From contig VXBA01000323.1 of assembly GCA_013399895.1 (NCBI GenBank), positions 124,001 to 188,000 on the forward strand: a DNA stretch of 64,000 nucleotides. Direction: 5' to 3'. Each line of letters opens with the position of its first letter. The stretch's first letter is position 1. This stretch comes from Serilophus lunatus. Taxonomy: Eukaryota; Chordata; Aves; Passeriformes; Eurylaimidae. Below are positions 14,281-26,900 of this stretch, piece after piece. The translations under genes were made by a program, and so were the position numbers. The notes under the pieces are model-generated. The model did no database searches, was not told the origin of the DNA, and worked only from the letters and a program-made list of their open reading frames with translations.

Positions 14281-17224
14281 AGTAGCTTGGAATGAAAATG
14301 CCTTCTCACTGTCAACGCCAAGGCGATTCTGCTCTCACCAGCCCACATGATGCCTTTGCATTCGGTTTGAAATGGCCAGTTTTGAAGGCTGAGGACTTCA
14401 AATGCCCTTTAAACACTATCAGATTTCCTTTGAATACAGATGTCTTCCGGACTACTTGGAGGAGCTGGACTGCTTAAGTGTTGTGCCACAGAAGTCTTGT
14501 AATTCTGCAAAATCCGTATTTCCACAGAGACTGTATTACCACCGTAGGCAAAGGAGTTGTGGAGTCAGGATTCATGGACACCTCAAGGTATATGGAGTAT
14601 ACACAACAGAACTGCTGCAGAAGGCAGCCAGGAAAAGCAAGCCTCATAACCAGTAAACTTCCATTTGCTATAGAGGGTACAGTACCACTGGAAAACTTCC
14701 AGGGGTACAGAAAATCCTACAAGACTGAAAGCAGTACAATGCTTCTCTATACAACTGCTCCTTATAATTGATTTTCAGTGCTTTTATACAGACTGTTTCA
14801 CAAGTTTCAATCTATGAGGTTTTTACCACTTTTCTTTTTAAAGGTTATCTTGATGCCTACTAAATCTCATTACTGGCATGCTTTTGCTGATGGTCAGCTG
14901 AATTCTCCCACTCTTAGCAATGTCCTCTTATATTTTTGGCATTAAAATAAAGAAATAGCTATCCATGGCTGAAAGAAAAAGGGATGTTTTTCTATATTCT
15001 TAAAAAGACAGTGCTGTATTATTTAAAGATTCTTTTCTATGGATAACATACAGCTGGCAAAAAACAACAGCCTTTCCTAGGCAAATAAGTGGACAACTAT
15101 GATTACTTGTTCATAACTCAATAATAACATTAGAGAGGGCATGAACTAAAAAAATCTTTTTAAGAGGATCCATCAATCTATCTGAGCTTCCTCTGCCATA
15201 AAATTAATTTAAGTAATTCATTCACTACATTAATTTACATTATTTCCACTAAAGTATGGCAGGCCTACAGCAGCTGCATGTATTATATATCACTAGAGCC
15301 ATATATGCATGTTTCCAATTCTGTATTAATAGATATGACAAAATGAAGGCCTCAGTCAAGCTTTTCCATAACAAAGTACTACCACTGAAAAACAGGATCT
15401 GCAGGAACTTTATACTGCAAAAAGAATTTGCCATTTAAGACTGCCTTTTTGCAAAGGAACAAGTGACGAGCAACAAGACCACAATTACTAGGTCAGGCTC
15501 TGGTCACTCAGGTGGCGAACCAGGAGGAGCAAAGGAAGGAGAAAAGGTGTGCACATCTGTGGGTGCATATGGAGCACCCACACCAAACCAGCTGAGGCTG
15601 GTTTTGACACAGAGGCTGTGCAACAGAACATCGCATCCAAAGACAGCGTAGGGAGAAATCCAGATGTCAAGACAGTCAATGGGATTTGCCGACCTCAGAA
15701 AGTTAAAGGCCTGAGATTTTAGCATATGCAGAACAGCAGAAGTCATTTATAAGATTACACTATTTCTTGGTGCAGCAAGAAGTGCTGGGGACGTACGTAT
15801 TCATTCGTAAGCACCTACTGCAAGAGAAGATGCTAGTTCAGTCCCAGCTTTCCTTGAGTGTCCAACCTCAATTCAACAGTAATTTCTAATTTTTCTTGGA
15901 GAATGAGCAAACTGTTTAAGTCTCCCACACATCATAAGGTCCATCTTTCCATGGAGTTTCTCAGGGAAATAACAAATGAAAAGGAAGATATAAATGTAAT
16001 GATGAATTTTATCACATCAGCCAGTCAAGTTTCAGGATCACACGCACATAATAACTCATACTTGTGCAAAATGCTTGGAGAACCCCAATATGCTAGTTAA
16101 ACCTAGCACTGACACTTTATATATACTTTCTACACCTTCAAACAAATTCAAAACATACAAGGCATGAGCACAGCATCGTAGGGATATGTTTAGTTTGCTG
16201 GACTGAAAGTTAGTTTTCTAAAAGTGGGTTATTTGTAATCATATACTTGTTTAATCATGTTCATTCATAGAAATCAAGCATCCCTGTCTCCCTAAGCAGC
16301 TTTGGTACAGCTTCTCTACTGAGTGAAATAGAGTATTTTCAAGATACTTAACCAAATGTGGGAAACATCATCAGTGTATCTCAGGGACAAGCTGCTACAA
16401 TTTTTAGTTATTGAGGTTTGTACTTGATCTCCCACAGCTCTGTGGGTCATCATGACAATCTTATTAGGGAGTTAAACATACCATTCAGTCTCACACCAAT
16501 CATGCTAGTAAAAGGATTGATGTCTAATTCTAACACTCAAAATCTGTAAATACAATAGGAGAGGTTTCCATTTTTCAGGTACAAAGTGATTATTTTTATT
16601 TTTAAATGAAAAAAAATCAGGCTGCTTTTGGAAGTCTGATTTTTAACTTCTGCTAATGTATCACTTTTAGCAAAATATCTTCAACAGGCCCAGGCAAGTC
16701 CCTGCTACAACAGGGGGATTCATAAAGAAATTCAAGGAACACAGAGCATTTCAGTTCTGCCTTACAGTTTAAAATGCAGTGGAAACATTTCTGTCAAATG
16801 GTCTGTACTCCTATTTCTTTCAGTGAAACTGCAAATATAATAAGCAAGGAGCAAATGTATTGCAGAATTTGGCTACATGGATGTAATATCTGACCAGACT
16901 TGTATTGACTTTTTTCTAAACTTCTACTGGATTAGAAAGCCGCAACAACGTTATTTTTTTCCTTTAGTACTCTACTTAGCTCTGGTTTTGGCTTGGTCTT
17001 CAGCAAATCCTGTTCAAGCACAGCAACATCACACATCTCTTATTTTCAAACAGCTTCACCAAAATAGTATTACCTAGTTTTACAAGAAATTGTAGCTATT
17101 TTGAAAACATTCCCCAAACAACACACAACTATCCCCTCATGTGGGGAGTCAAACCAGTAACCATAAGCTATGAACATATAGTCCTGTAATGAAATTTGCT
17201 TGATACTTTTTACAATATATCTAA
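14281..17224. other. Non-coding stretch
   Basis: AT-rich unique sequence; no supported exon or repeat. Confidence 0.45.
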
Positions 17225-18165
17225 AGATTTTTCTGCTAACTTTACTTTGATCTCTATTACATCAGTCATCAGTGAGTTCCAAAATTTAATTATGTGCTGT
17301 GTGAAAAACCTTTTTTGTTTAAACTATCTTCCTGAAAGTTTTCTGTGTGCCCCAGTTTGCCTTTTGTCAAGCAGTGGGGAAAAAAAAACCCAAACAGGAA
17401 ATAAACACAGTCTATTCACTTCCCAAGCCATTCATGATTATACAGACCTCCACTGTAGGTGATATTATGTCTCCTCCAATTGCCTGTTTTCCAGACAGAA
17501 AATTTCCTACACTAATTAATTCCTATTTGTACAAAAGCCACCCTGTACCTCTGACTGCCTTCACCGTTCCTCCGTGTACCTTAATTCCACTCTAACAAAG
17601 AGAACAAAACTGGACATGGTACTCAAGAAGTAGGCACAGCAGAGACGGCACAATGACATAAGGATTTTGTTGTTCTTGGTTTGTCTCTCTCATGCTCTCT
17701 TTGCCTTTTGGACCAACACTGAGTGCCAGTGGAGCTGCTGCTGTTTTCAGGGGACTAACCACAGTCAGTCACAGTCTCTCAGTGAGAGTAACAGCTTACG
17801 GAATAGCATTGTCTTTTCTCATATGTATCACTCTGTTCCAACAACTAATTTCACCTTCTCTGCTGACGAGTTACTTAGCAGCACCAATTTATCCTCCAAC
17901 TGCTTGCATTCAGTACCGAATTTTACTATTTTGAATACATATTTTCACATATTTGTAAATATTATCTTGACATGCTTTCTTTCCATTTCCAGCTCGTTTA
18001 AGATTATGTTGAATAGCTGGAACCCCTCCAGAAATCCCTGTTTTATCCCACCAGTAACTCCCCCTCCACCCACAGAAAACTGACCACCTAAAGCAACTCC
18101 CTATTTCTTGTTTTTTAATCAATTGTTAATCCACAAGGGGGTTTCAAATTAAATCCATACATTAG
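17225..18165 (-). mobile_element. Ancient CR1 LINE copy
   Basis: Plus-strand view matches the order of an old CR1 of the reptile/bird type: gtgctgtgtgaaaaacctttt, cattcatgattatacagacc, agaacaaaactggacatggta..., then catatttgtaaatat...ttgaatagctgga, cagaaaactgacc, ccctatttcttg, tttaatcaattgttaatcca. The middle (about 17640-17900) is poorly matched. Far more diverged than the CR1 at 36.2 kb, so it is an older insertion. Reverse-transcriptase frames are destroyed. Confidence 0.7.
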
Positions 18166-18536
18166 TTTCTCTAACAGCCTAAGAACATATCCAATAGAGG
18201 AAAAACTACTTATAAAGTAAGACTAGAAGAAATGAAAACACATACAGGTTTCCCTGCTGCTTTGCATGGGCCCTACCACATCGCTTGTGGCAAAGGGAAC
18301 AGGCAGAGCATATGGGTGGTTGTGCATATGCAGCTGAATCCTCTGCCAAACATCCCATACTGCTTTCTAGTGATACCACATGGTCAACACCAGGCAGCCA
18401 AGTCAGCACGCTATTTTCTGGATGGCCCCAACATCGTGTGCCATGAAGCTCTGAACTGTGTTAAGCAGTAAAGCTACAGGCATCCACGTCACCACTGCTG
18501 TCTAAAGACCCTGCAAACAGAGCCAGAAATACTTAC

Positions 18537-18589
18537 CTAAGCTGGGCTCCTGCAGAGAAGGAAAAGACCCATTGAATAGGGCTTTTTTT
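18537..18589 (-). CDS. Gene A, candidate exon
   Basis: Phase-0 entry after ACCTAGACTTAG, 17 codons (KKSPIQWVFSFSAGAQL), then two bases before a perfect donor, CTTAG|GTAAGT. It fits the phase-0 exit of the 19054 exon, 464 bases away. An inner acceptor with an excellent pyrimidine tract (TTCCTTCTCTGCAG) would leave only a 13-base exon. The donor is reliable; the acceptor choice is not. Confidence 0.4.
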
Positions 18590-19053
18590 CTAAGTCTAGG
18601 TCCTCAGAGGTCCTACAAAAAACTTCCACATACACTCAGAGAACAAGAGAAATACTGATGCACAGCCTTAAATAAAAGGGGAAAGGGAAACAGGACAGTT
18701 GATATGAAAGATCCAAACAGAAAATGCATTTTTTACATTTCAACCTCCTCTTGGCACCAGTTCTTTCTTCATGAAGCAAAGGGATTTTTCCCTTTTATTT
18801 CTCTGAATGACTGAGTTCTCTTGGTAATCAGCCCAGTTAGGCTTTATTATGTAAAGCATCTGGGATTTGAAACTGGGATTCATAAGCAGAGATGGCAGTA
18901 TTCTGGTATTGGCAACACCTCACTCTTTCACAACGAGAAAATTGTTCCTAGATTCACAACCTCAAGGAATACAGAGAACTTAGTAAATACACAGAGGAAG
19001 GGGAAAAAAAAAAATCAATGACTTTTCTTCTTAAAATCTTAACACTCAAATAC

Positions 19054-19112
19054 CTGTACAAAGCCAGAGTACAGGCAAGGCTCATTCACATAGGAGCACG
19101 GACTAAAAATGC
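19054..19112 (-). CDS. Gene A, candidate exon
   Basis: Two entry bases (GC) complete a Gly codon with the spare G of the 23923 exon. Nineteen codons follow, IFSPCSYVNEPCLYSGFVQ, ending in phase 0 at donor TACAG|GTATTTGAG. The acceptor ACATCTGAAG has a fair pyrimidine content. The two Cys in SPCSYVNEPCLYSG give it a structured look. A slightly longer version starting further upstream (QDSSVKCSTSEG...) is also open. Protein family unknown. Confidence 0.5.
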
Positions 19113-21145
19113 CTTCAGATGTGGAGCATTTAACAGAGGAATCTTGTCAAAATTATGCCTTGCTTTATTAATGTAAAAATTTACCAAATCTCCATCAAAT
19201 CCTCAGCATCTCCTCATTTTCAATAACACTTTCCTTTGAAAAAAAAATTGCCATACAGAAAAAAAAAAAAAGGCCTAGCAGCTGCTGTCCACGCTCCCTC
19301 ATCTGGGATGTCTGTTAGCCACACACAGGGACCAGGCCAAGGTGGTAGCAAGACCAAGTACTCAGCAACAGGGGAAAAGCTTCATCCTCTCCTTCCTTTA
19401 CATTATTGTTCAGGTTCATGGCTGAGAAGTAGTGGAAGAAGGATGAAATGCAACATAGTCATCCTTATTTGACAGCCTCTTTCAAATTTAGCCCAATCTT
19501 GCTACAGTCCAGCTCCCAGTACTTTCAGTCTTCTTCTCTATTTTTTCCCCTATTACTTGCAGTATACCCTCTCCTTAAAAAAACCAAAACCCAAAACATT
19601 AAGATTAGTTCTTGAAGCTTAGCTTAGCCACTAATTCTTCCATATTTCATTTCTTTCATATCCTGTCTCTCAGTTTCACACTAGAGTGGCATTCCTCATA
19701 CTTCTGTGAAGTTTTGCAGTCAGGCTCCTCAGCCTGAATTAACTTTAAGAGATTAACCAGATCACAGGTTTCACTATTTTCTGCCATAACGCACAGGGTC
19801 TTCCTTCTCTCTAGCCTCCCTTCCTCAAATGAAATGTGATTTGTATCTCTTCTACTAGTCTTCTGTGTTTCTAAAGAGCACCAAGTTTGTTAGTAATTGC
19901 TTCATTTGGTTTTCTTCCTCACCATCCTTTTTTGCCACCTGTTCTTCAGTAATCACTGCAGAGACAACAACCTTGAAAGAGTTTATTTATTTAACAGCTC
20001 CAACTGTCCCCACTCAGCTGAGGGCTGCTCCAGTCATTTATTCTTCTCCATCTGAGGAGCTAAACTATCCAGATGTTCCCACAGGTATACTCCTCTAAAA
20101 GAAGGCATGGCAACAAATGAATGATTGTTGCCTTTTGTCATCGTAGTGGCAAGTAAGACCCTACCTTTCTAAGTTCACTGAAACATCTTTAGAGATAAAA
20201 AAAGCACTTCCTGTAGGAAGTAGGAAGACTGAGGACAGAAAGCATAAAGGGGAGCAGGAAATGAACTTGCTGCAAACAGAAGTAATATGGAAAGAAGTGA
20301 AACATCACTCATTTCCTTCATTGGGGGACTTCCACATGTATGTATAGTTAAAGGAAAGGCTACACAAGGGAAACTTCTCCAGCCCTGAAAGAAATGAAAC
20401 CACAATACTTGAAACATAGAAAAAATATGGCTCTGATTTTAGATCAGATATTGAAAGGTTCCATAATTAGATGGTGGAGTATGGATGCAGAGATGTCAGT
20501 CGTATTTTTCAACAGAGTTACTATTATTGAACATACTATTACATATTATGTATATGAATGGAGAAATTAAGTGGATGCAGAAAACAAACATCTTTTGTCT
20601 TCTGTTATCACGGAGATTTTATTTTCAAAGGAAATGCAGGATGAAAGATCATAAAACTAATTTCTTCCCTCCAAAAGAGTCTGTCCAACATTTTTTTAAA
20701 GCTGAAACCTTTCAGGTCCCCTAAAAAGTATTAGACTTCAAATCAAATTGCCTGTGTGTTCAGATTTGGAACAGTAAAAGTCAAAATTCTATTATATGCC
20801 TTACTTTGTAAAAATTTCTATGTCAAAAGAACTATCTGTACACATTAAAGTTCATCATGAATACCACTCAAGAGTCAGGACTGATTTAAAACACTCAGAA
20901 AATTTCTCTAACAAAAAGTGGTATTTATAAGCCACTTATAATTTTTAATTTTACATACAATCAGCAATACAAAAAGTATTCAGAATAAAAAAGTAGGACA
21001 TTTCCGGGACCATTCAATTTGATTACACAGAATAAAACTGAAGTGCTTATCCATGAGGAACAGGCTGACAAATTTTATCATAAATAAAGTACACAGTAGA
21101 AGGATGTCAACTTTAATTCAGAACTTTTTTTAAATCCCAGAACTA

Positions 21146-21243
21146 TTTAGGTTGGAAAAGTAACACAGTACTGCCAAGTCCACCACTAAATCGTGTCCCT
21201 AAGTGCCACATCTACACAACTTGTTTATACCTCCAGGGATGGA
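21146..21243 (-). mobile_element. CR1 3' tail fragment
   Basis: Plus-strand view: tttaggttggaaaagtaaca, then ccaccactaaatcgtgtccc, taagtgccacatctacacaa, ttgtttatacctccagggatgg. This is the standard reversed 3' end of a common avian CR1 subfamily. Confidence 0.88.
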
Positions 21244-22558
21244 ACAGAATGTATCTTAATATTTGACTGTCCATGTGTACATCTTTTAAAACGTAGCACT
21301 CAGTGGAGCTTTAGGGTGACAGAAAGCTTTCCTCTTTTCAGAAAACAGTGCAATACTCAGGGAGTACACTGAGGTGTGACTGGTTTGGCTGAGCTGCCCG
21401 CCTCTGGCAGATGTGCTGCCCCAAGACTATGTACTATTCTGCCCTGGGTGCTGGCCTCCTTCCCAGACTGCACCTCAAGCACTTTTAAAGGACTTGATGC
21501 TAAACAGGAAAATTTAAGAAGTCTCAAAAAACATCTAGAAATAGGAAAATAATTTGCAACAAGCACAAGGGTATTTAATCTGCAGCTGAAGATCTTGAAG
21601 ATCAAACAAGATCTTAGCCTTTCTGCAGAACTCACACTCATCACAGGTCCTTCAATTGTGCCTTTGTATCTTTCACAACAGAGCTTAAAAACTTCTCAGT
21701 GTTTTCTTAACAGGCCTGCTGGCCCATCTACTTTGCTACACACAATCCTCAGTTAATGAAGTAGTATTATTTTCTTATTTGTGTTGATGGATGCTTAGTA
21801 CAGCAGATAACATCAAAAGTGGTAGAAACTTCCAGATAGGAAAAAGTGCCTTTGAAAAAAAAGTTTTGTAAACAATTACAATTTTTTCATTTTTTGACAA
21901 GCAAAAATCACTATGTTCAATTCACAATGATTTGGGTTTGGTGTTTTGGGTTGTTTGTTGATTTTTTTTTTAATTAGGAGATTAAATAGTGAACATTTTC
22001 AGATCCTTTTCTTCCATTTAATGTTCTTCTCAGAATATTGTACTTCTCTAACCATTGATCTTTCCTGGGAGGTGGTCTGCATAGAACCTCAGTAGATGAG
22101 GAAAAATGACTGCTCTTCAGTTTATAGTTCTCTGCTTCATTATGGTAATGCTGTTAGAAAGAATTAGACTTCTTTACATTGTAAGCCACATCCGAACCAT
22201 CATGTCACACTTTCTTGAAATAGAAAGACTGACAAACCATCTAGTACACATAAGAGGTTGCACAGGCTTCAATTTCAAATACTTTTTTAAGCTTCATGAT
22301 ATCTAGATACTTTGAAAGAACCATGATCAAAAATTGGTTCCATAAATCCACAAAGATTAGCACATGGGGACAGGCTCACAAAGAGACTCTGCCCCAGACT
22401 ACACTATTTCCTATTCCAAATCATGAGACATGTTTGTTTCTAACCCTATCCAATGCTGTCAGCTCAGCTGCACAGTTACTGATAACTAATCTCCAGGATG
22501 CATCAAGTGGTGCACCAAAATATCTTCAACACTGGTATTTTCAAGAGCTGCTTTTTAA

Positions 22559-22761
22559 TCATGCTGTTCTTGCACTGTATCTGTTGTCCATTGAGTCATG
22601 TCTTATAGAACCTAAACAAAGTTTGAAATTAAATTTGCACAAAATTTCAGGTTTTGTACTCTTGCTATTTCTCAAGTGCTTCAAGTTTGTTTCTGTAAGG
22701 TTTTGCTCTGAGTTCTTCTCTTTACCAGTTTCAACAGGCTGAAAACCACTCATTTCTTCAG
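22559..22761 (-). CDS. Gene A, candidate alternative last exon
   Basis: After an acceptor GGAGCTGGCAG the minus frame is open for 66 codons to a TGA at 22559. It reads EEMSGFQPVETGKEKNSEQN, then a Lys/Asn/Ser/Thr-rich polar stretch, and ends ...SMDNRYSARTA. Its two entry bases fit the single G left by the 23923 exon (Ala). An ATTAAA overlaps the stop region. Composition looks like a disordered protein tail, but the acceptor tract is purine-rich and the opposite strand is also open (22296-22742), so this may be chance in a stop-poor region. Confidence 0.3.
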
Positions 22762-23922
22762 CTGCCAGCTCCCTCCAAGAGCTTCAAAACATCAGTGCCA
22801 TCCCATCCTGCAGTTCTGCCACTTACCCATCTGTGTGTTTACTCCTCATTTACAACTACGACATCAAGACTGAACTGCAGCACAGAATGTCTACTGAAAC
22901 ACAACTTGGAAGTGCTGATTCAAAGGGCACATCTAAATGCCAGTTTTGCTTCAGCTTACGAGATGCTGTTTATGATAACACTGAAAAAAATTATGATTTA
23001 ATAAAAAATTCAGAAGTACACAAAGATATAGCTCAGCAAGTACAGGCAGCATTATCTGTGGAGGGAACACAGTAAGGTCTCAGATTCAAGGGTTGTTTAA
23101 AACACCAAATACAAAAGCCTAGTGACTAAACTCATAATTTCATGGGAACATTTTAAAATGTTTTCATGAGTTTATGAAACACTTTAAAGCCTATTTTCAG
23201 AAGCAATCCCACCATAGAATTACTGCCAGATGTCTATAATATTTGACAAGCCACAGACAATGTTTTGTCAACATGTGTTGTGTGTTACTATAAAGTACTA
23301 CATATTATTTTTCCAAAATATATGAGAAGCTCTTTTAGGAACAGGAAGACAGTCACAAATGTGACTTCTACCTCATGTGCTTGTGACCCAGCTACACACA
23401 TGAAGCTATGCTAAACATACCTGCTGAAAAACAACCTAATTCTTATGCAATACTTGTTTAACAGAGTTTCTCATTCAAGTAAGTTTTAAATTAATTCTTT
23501 CTGATATAAATATACAACCACAGTGTTCCACAGATACGTTTTGGCTCCAATAGTTGAAGTTAATCATAAGCATCACTAAAATCTTCTAACACAATGTATG
23601 AAATCATAATCCTCTCACAGTCAGAAGAAAAAACCTCAGATGCAAAAACACATATATTTATCCCATACTGAATTACTTACACAAAATACAAATAAAATCA
23701 ATGTCCTGCCAAAATTCTATTATATGGCAAAAGTACTAGCAATTCTTTTCAGCAGCTCCCTGATCTCCAGTTCCAAAAAACAGCTAAGAAAGCAACAATA
23801 CACAAACAACAGCACTGAGCTGTAAAAGGAAAGACTTTAAGTGTTCAGAAAACTAGACACTATAAGTAAATATTTACACACACACACAGACAGCATCCAT
23901 GTTCAGGCTGGTGAATACTAAC

Positions 23923-23967
23923 CTTTTTTGTTGTTCTGTCCAAAATCCAAAGCATGTTGCACATCTC
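23923..23967 (-). CDS. Gene A, candidate 45-base exon
   Basis: It follows an acceptor CCTGATTAAAG and ends at AAAAAAG|GTTAGT, a moderate donor. Entering with two bases (GA) it joins the single G left by exon 3 to make Gly, then reads DVQHALDFGQNNKK and leaves one G. This phase chain fits both sides: exon 3 before it, and either 22559-22761 or 19054-19112 after it. A second frame (EMCNMLWILDRTTKK) is also open but fits no neighbour. The weak acceptor tract keeps confidence moderate. Confidence 0.5.
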
Positions 23968-26900
23968 CTTTAATCAGGCATTGTATGTGAGAACAGCATA
24001 AATGACACAGCATTTGAGAAACAAATGTAGTCTAAAGGTCCAAGTGTGCATGCTAAACTCTTCTCAAATGCAGTAAAACTGCACAGGCTCAGTGCAGTGC
24101 ATTTAGCTTTGGCAGTGAACTTGTTACCAAGGAAACCAGCAGCTGCAGGTGTTTTCCCATATGCCAGGGAACAAAAATTCAGCAGTGAGACTTGTCTACT
24201 CAGTATTCGATTCACAGGGAGGTTTTTTTTCCATCAATAAAACTATTTCTCAAAACTCTGTTAGAAGATCGGACTGCATTAAAAAAGAATTTAAAAAAGC
24301 TTCCTCTACACATGACCTTACTGAACAGTAAACAGCACTTTTGAATGTTTTCCTCTTTATTCTCCTCTAGTTTCTCTCCAAAAATGACCTGCCTTCCCTG
24401 CTTTATCTCCTTCAGTAAGTGTGCAAACCCCACTCCGTGTCATGGGTGCTCCAACAACTTGGCAAGGTCCCAGCTTCAAAGAAACAATACAGACTCGGGA
24501 GACGCTGCAGGAATGCCTATTCTGACCGTATGGCATAGCTTTGAAAAATTTTATCAGGCTACAGAGATATCACCATGACTGATATGTATAAAATACTATA
24601 AAATAAAAACATTTAATAAAACCATAATGGAGATATAAGGTAGAAAATTCACTTTCAACACAGTTCTTCCAGGACATCAAACCTGTAACTCAGTTATGCA
24701 CCCAACACTTACTTCTCATTTATGCTACAGATTCTCAAGGAAATATATATATTCAAATATGTGCACTGCATTTTTTTTTAATTAGCCTCTTTTCTCATAA
24801 TGAGATACTAGAATATTTATCTTCTGAGCTCCAAAAGCTTTTTTCCGCTTGTCCTCTTTCAGAGTTATTGATCCAACAGCAACATCTACTGGGCATGGAA
24901 GGGCAAGATTTAATTTCTTAAGAAGTTAAAGGGCCAGACACAGTAGCATGCAATACTTACAGCATCCATCTCTGGACATTTGGCAGTGATCACTGTGAAA
25001 CCAGAAAGGAACAAAACTTTTAAATATGCTTTTGCTCTCTATTCACTCCTCCAAAAGGAAAAGAAACCCAGCAAAAAAATGGACAAAAGAATAGTAGCAA
25101 CTTCTGGATGCACTCTTTATGTACATAAAGTATTACATATAGAAATATCAGATACACTGGGCTAACAGAACCACTTGGCAAGAATTCTAACAGTAGAAGT
25201 ATTCGAATATTCTTAAAGTTCACGCAATTAAGAGTTTTATAATAAAACTTTTTCCTCTTGAAATTTATTTTTCCTCTTTGTCAAACCATTACAAAGATTT
25301 TCAAATTAAATAGACAGAAAACCCCCACAAACACAATCGATCAAACAGCAGTGACTAATAACTAACCAGATCAGACCAAGCAGAAGTTCTTCAAAACTTC
25401 CCAAAGAACAAGATGAACACATGTGAACCTAATAGATGTTCAGAACAAGAATTCCAAAGGACTTTAGCCCAATAACACCCAGCATTTGCCTTTCACAATA
25501 GAACACACAAATGTGTATCACAAATGAAGTGATTATTTGTTAGATGCTACTGGATGTTAGGTGATGGAAACAGAGAGCAAAACTCAAGACTTCCATTTTA
25601 TGAGTTGGGGCTTCAGCCATCAGCAAGACAAGTTTCCTCTGGCTATCACCTCTTCTGGTCTAGTGAATCTTCACTCCTTCAATAAGTGTTTTCATCCAGT
25701 AAAAGCCCAACAGCCAGTCAGCTGAGCATCCACCCAGACTTCCAGGCTGAGAAGGAGATTGAAGAGTACTCTTTCTGTAGGCAATTGCTCCAATCACTTT
25801 GCTTCAACATATATTGGTTACCCCAATGACTTTTTACCCAGCCTGCATGAAGCTGACTATCCTACCATTTGAGGTGTATGCAGGGCACATGCAGCAGCTC
25901 AAGAGCACCACATACACCAAATTAAAGACAGCCTTCCGCAGAAAGGCAGCAGCTTTGGGCAAGGGGACCCATAATGAGGTAGCTGAATCTTCATCACAAA
26001 AACTACTGAAGGAATAACAGCATCTTGGACTTAAAACATGTAAATACTACCAAAACACCCTGCACATTGGCACTGTTCTGTCTTGTACGTGACTCTTCTT
26101 TTGCAGGGCAGTGAACTAAAGCAAGTCCAGCAGCCCTGCTGGTGCCTTCCAGCTGGTAAAACAGGAAGGCAACCCAAGTGCTCCCTTTGGAACCAGTCTT
26201 GGCTACATACATGATGTCATTTTGATACCTTCTATAAGCTCATCAATTGCCTTCCTATGTAAATGTGTTTTGCAACAGTGAAAAGGGCAGGCACAGGCCA
26301 TTTATGTGGAATCAAGTATGCCAAGGTACACAATACCCCACATCATATCATTGCTCTGCACTGAAACTACACAAAGGCACATTACAGCACAGAGAAGAGC
26401 AAATATCAATACATACTATGTTTCTACAACATACGTTCTGTTCTAAACTGAGGTGTTTCAAAAAAAAGGAACAGTATGAAGGGGAAGAAGTACAACGGCT
26501 CAACATGTGTAACGTGGCAGTTTTTTCCATATTTTCCCCCCACATCTCTGATGACAATTCCTGTCTATCTGCCAAAAAGAAACTTCCAGTATTTCTCTGG
26601 GAAAAAAAATCTCTCCTCAACACACAGAGTTCTACTGAAGAGGACTTCAGGCAGCATTAAGAGAGCTGACTCTGCTTCTAGGCCCACCAGCCTTGTTCAA
26701 TTGGATTTTTTGGCAACTCCTGACAGCATTACAGAGCTCCTCAGTACCTTCTCTGCACACAAATGGCCTTGTGCATGTATCCGCAAACAACACCAGAAGC
26801 AGAAGCTCCTGGCAAGACTGCCTGGTTTTCAAGGACCTGTTGTGTACCTCAAACCAACTTCAGCAGAAGCAACATTAATGTGGTTTTCCTGGAACCTTCA

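Larger units (their letters stand above)
19113..23922. other. Gene A intron region
   Basis: Apart from the candidate exon at 22559-22761 and the CR1 tail at 21146-21243, this is AT-rich unique sequence. Poly-A and poly-T runs occur near 19240-19270 and 21965. Confidence 0.5.

Noticed and set aside
21645..21725. Protein-like stretch EKFLSSVVKDTKAQLKDL ending in two stops (minus)
   Set aside because: No pyrimidine tract in front of it; about 20 open codons is expected by chance.
22296..22742. 148-codon plus-strand frame
   Set aside because: Stop-poor region open on both strands; no splice or promoter signals fit the plus strand.
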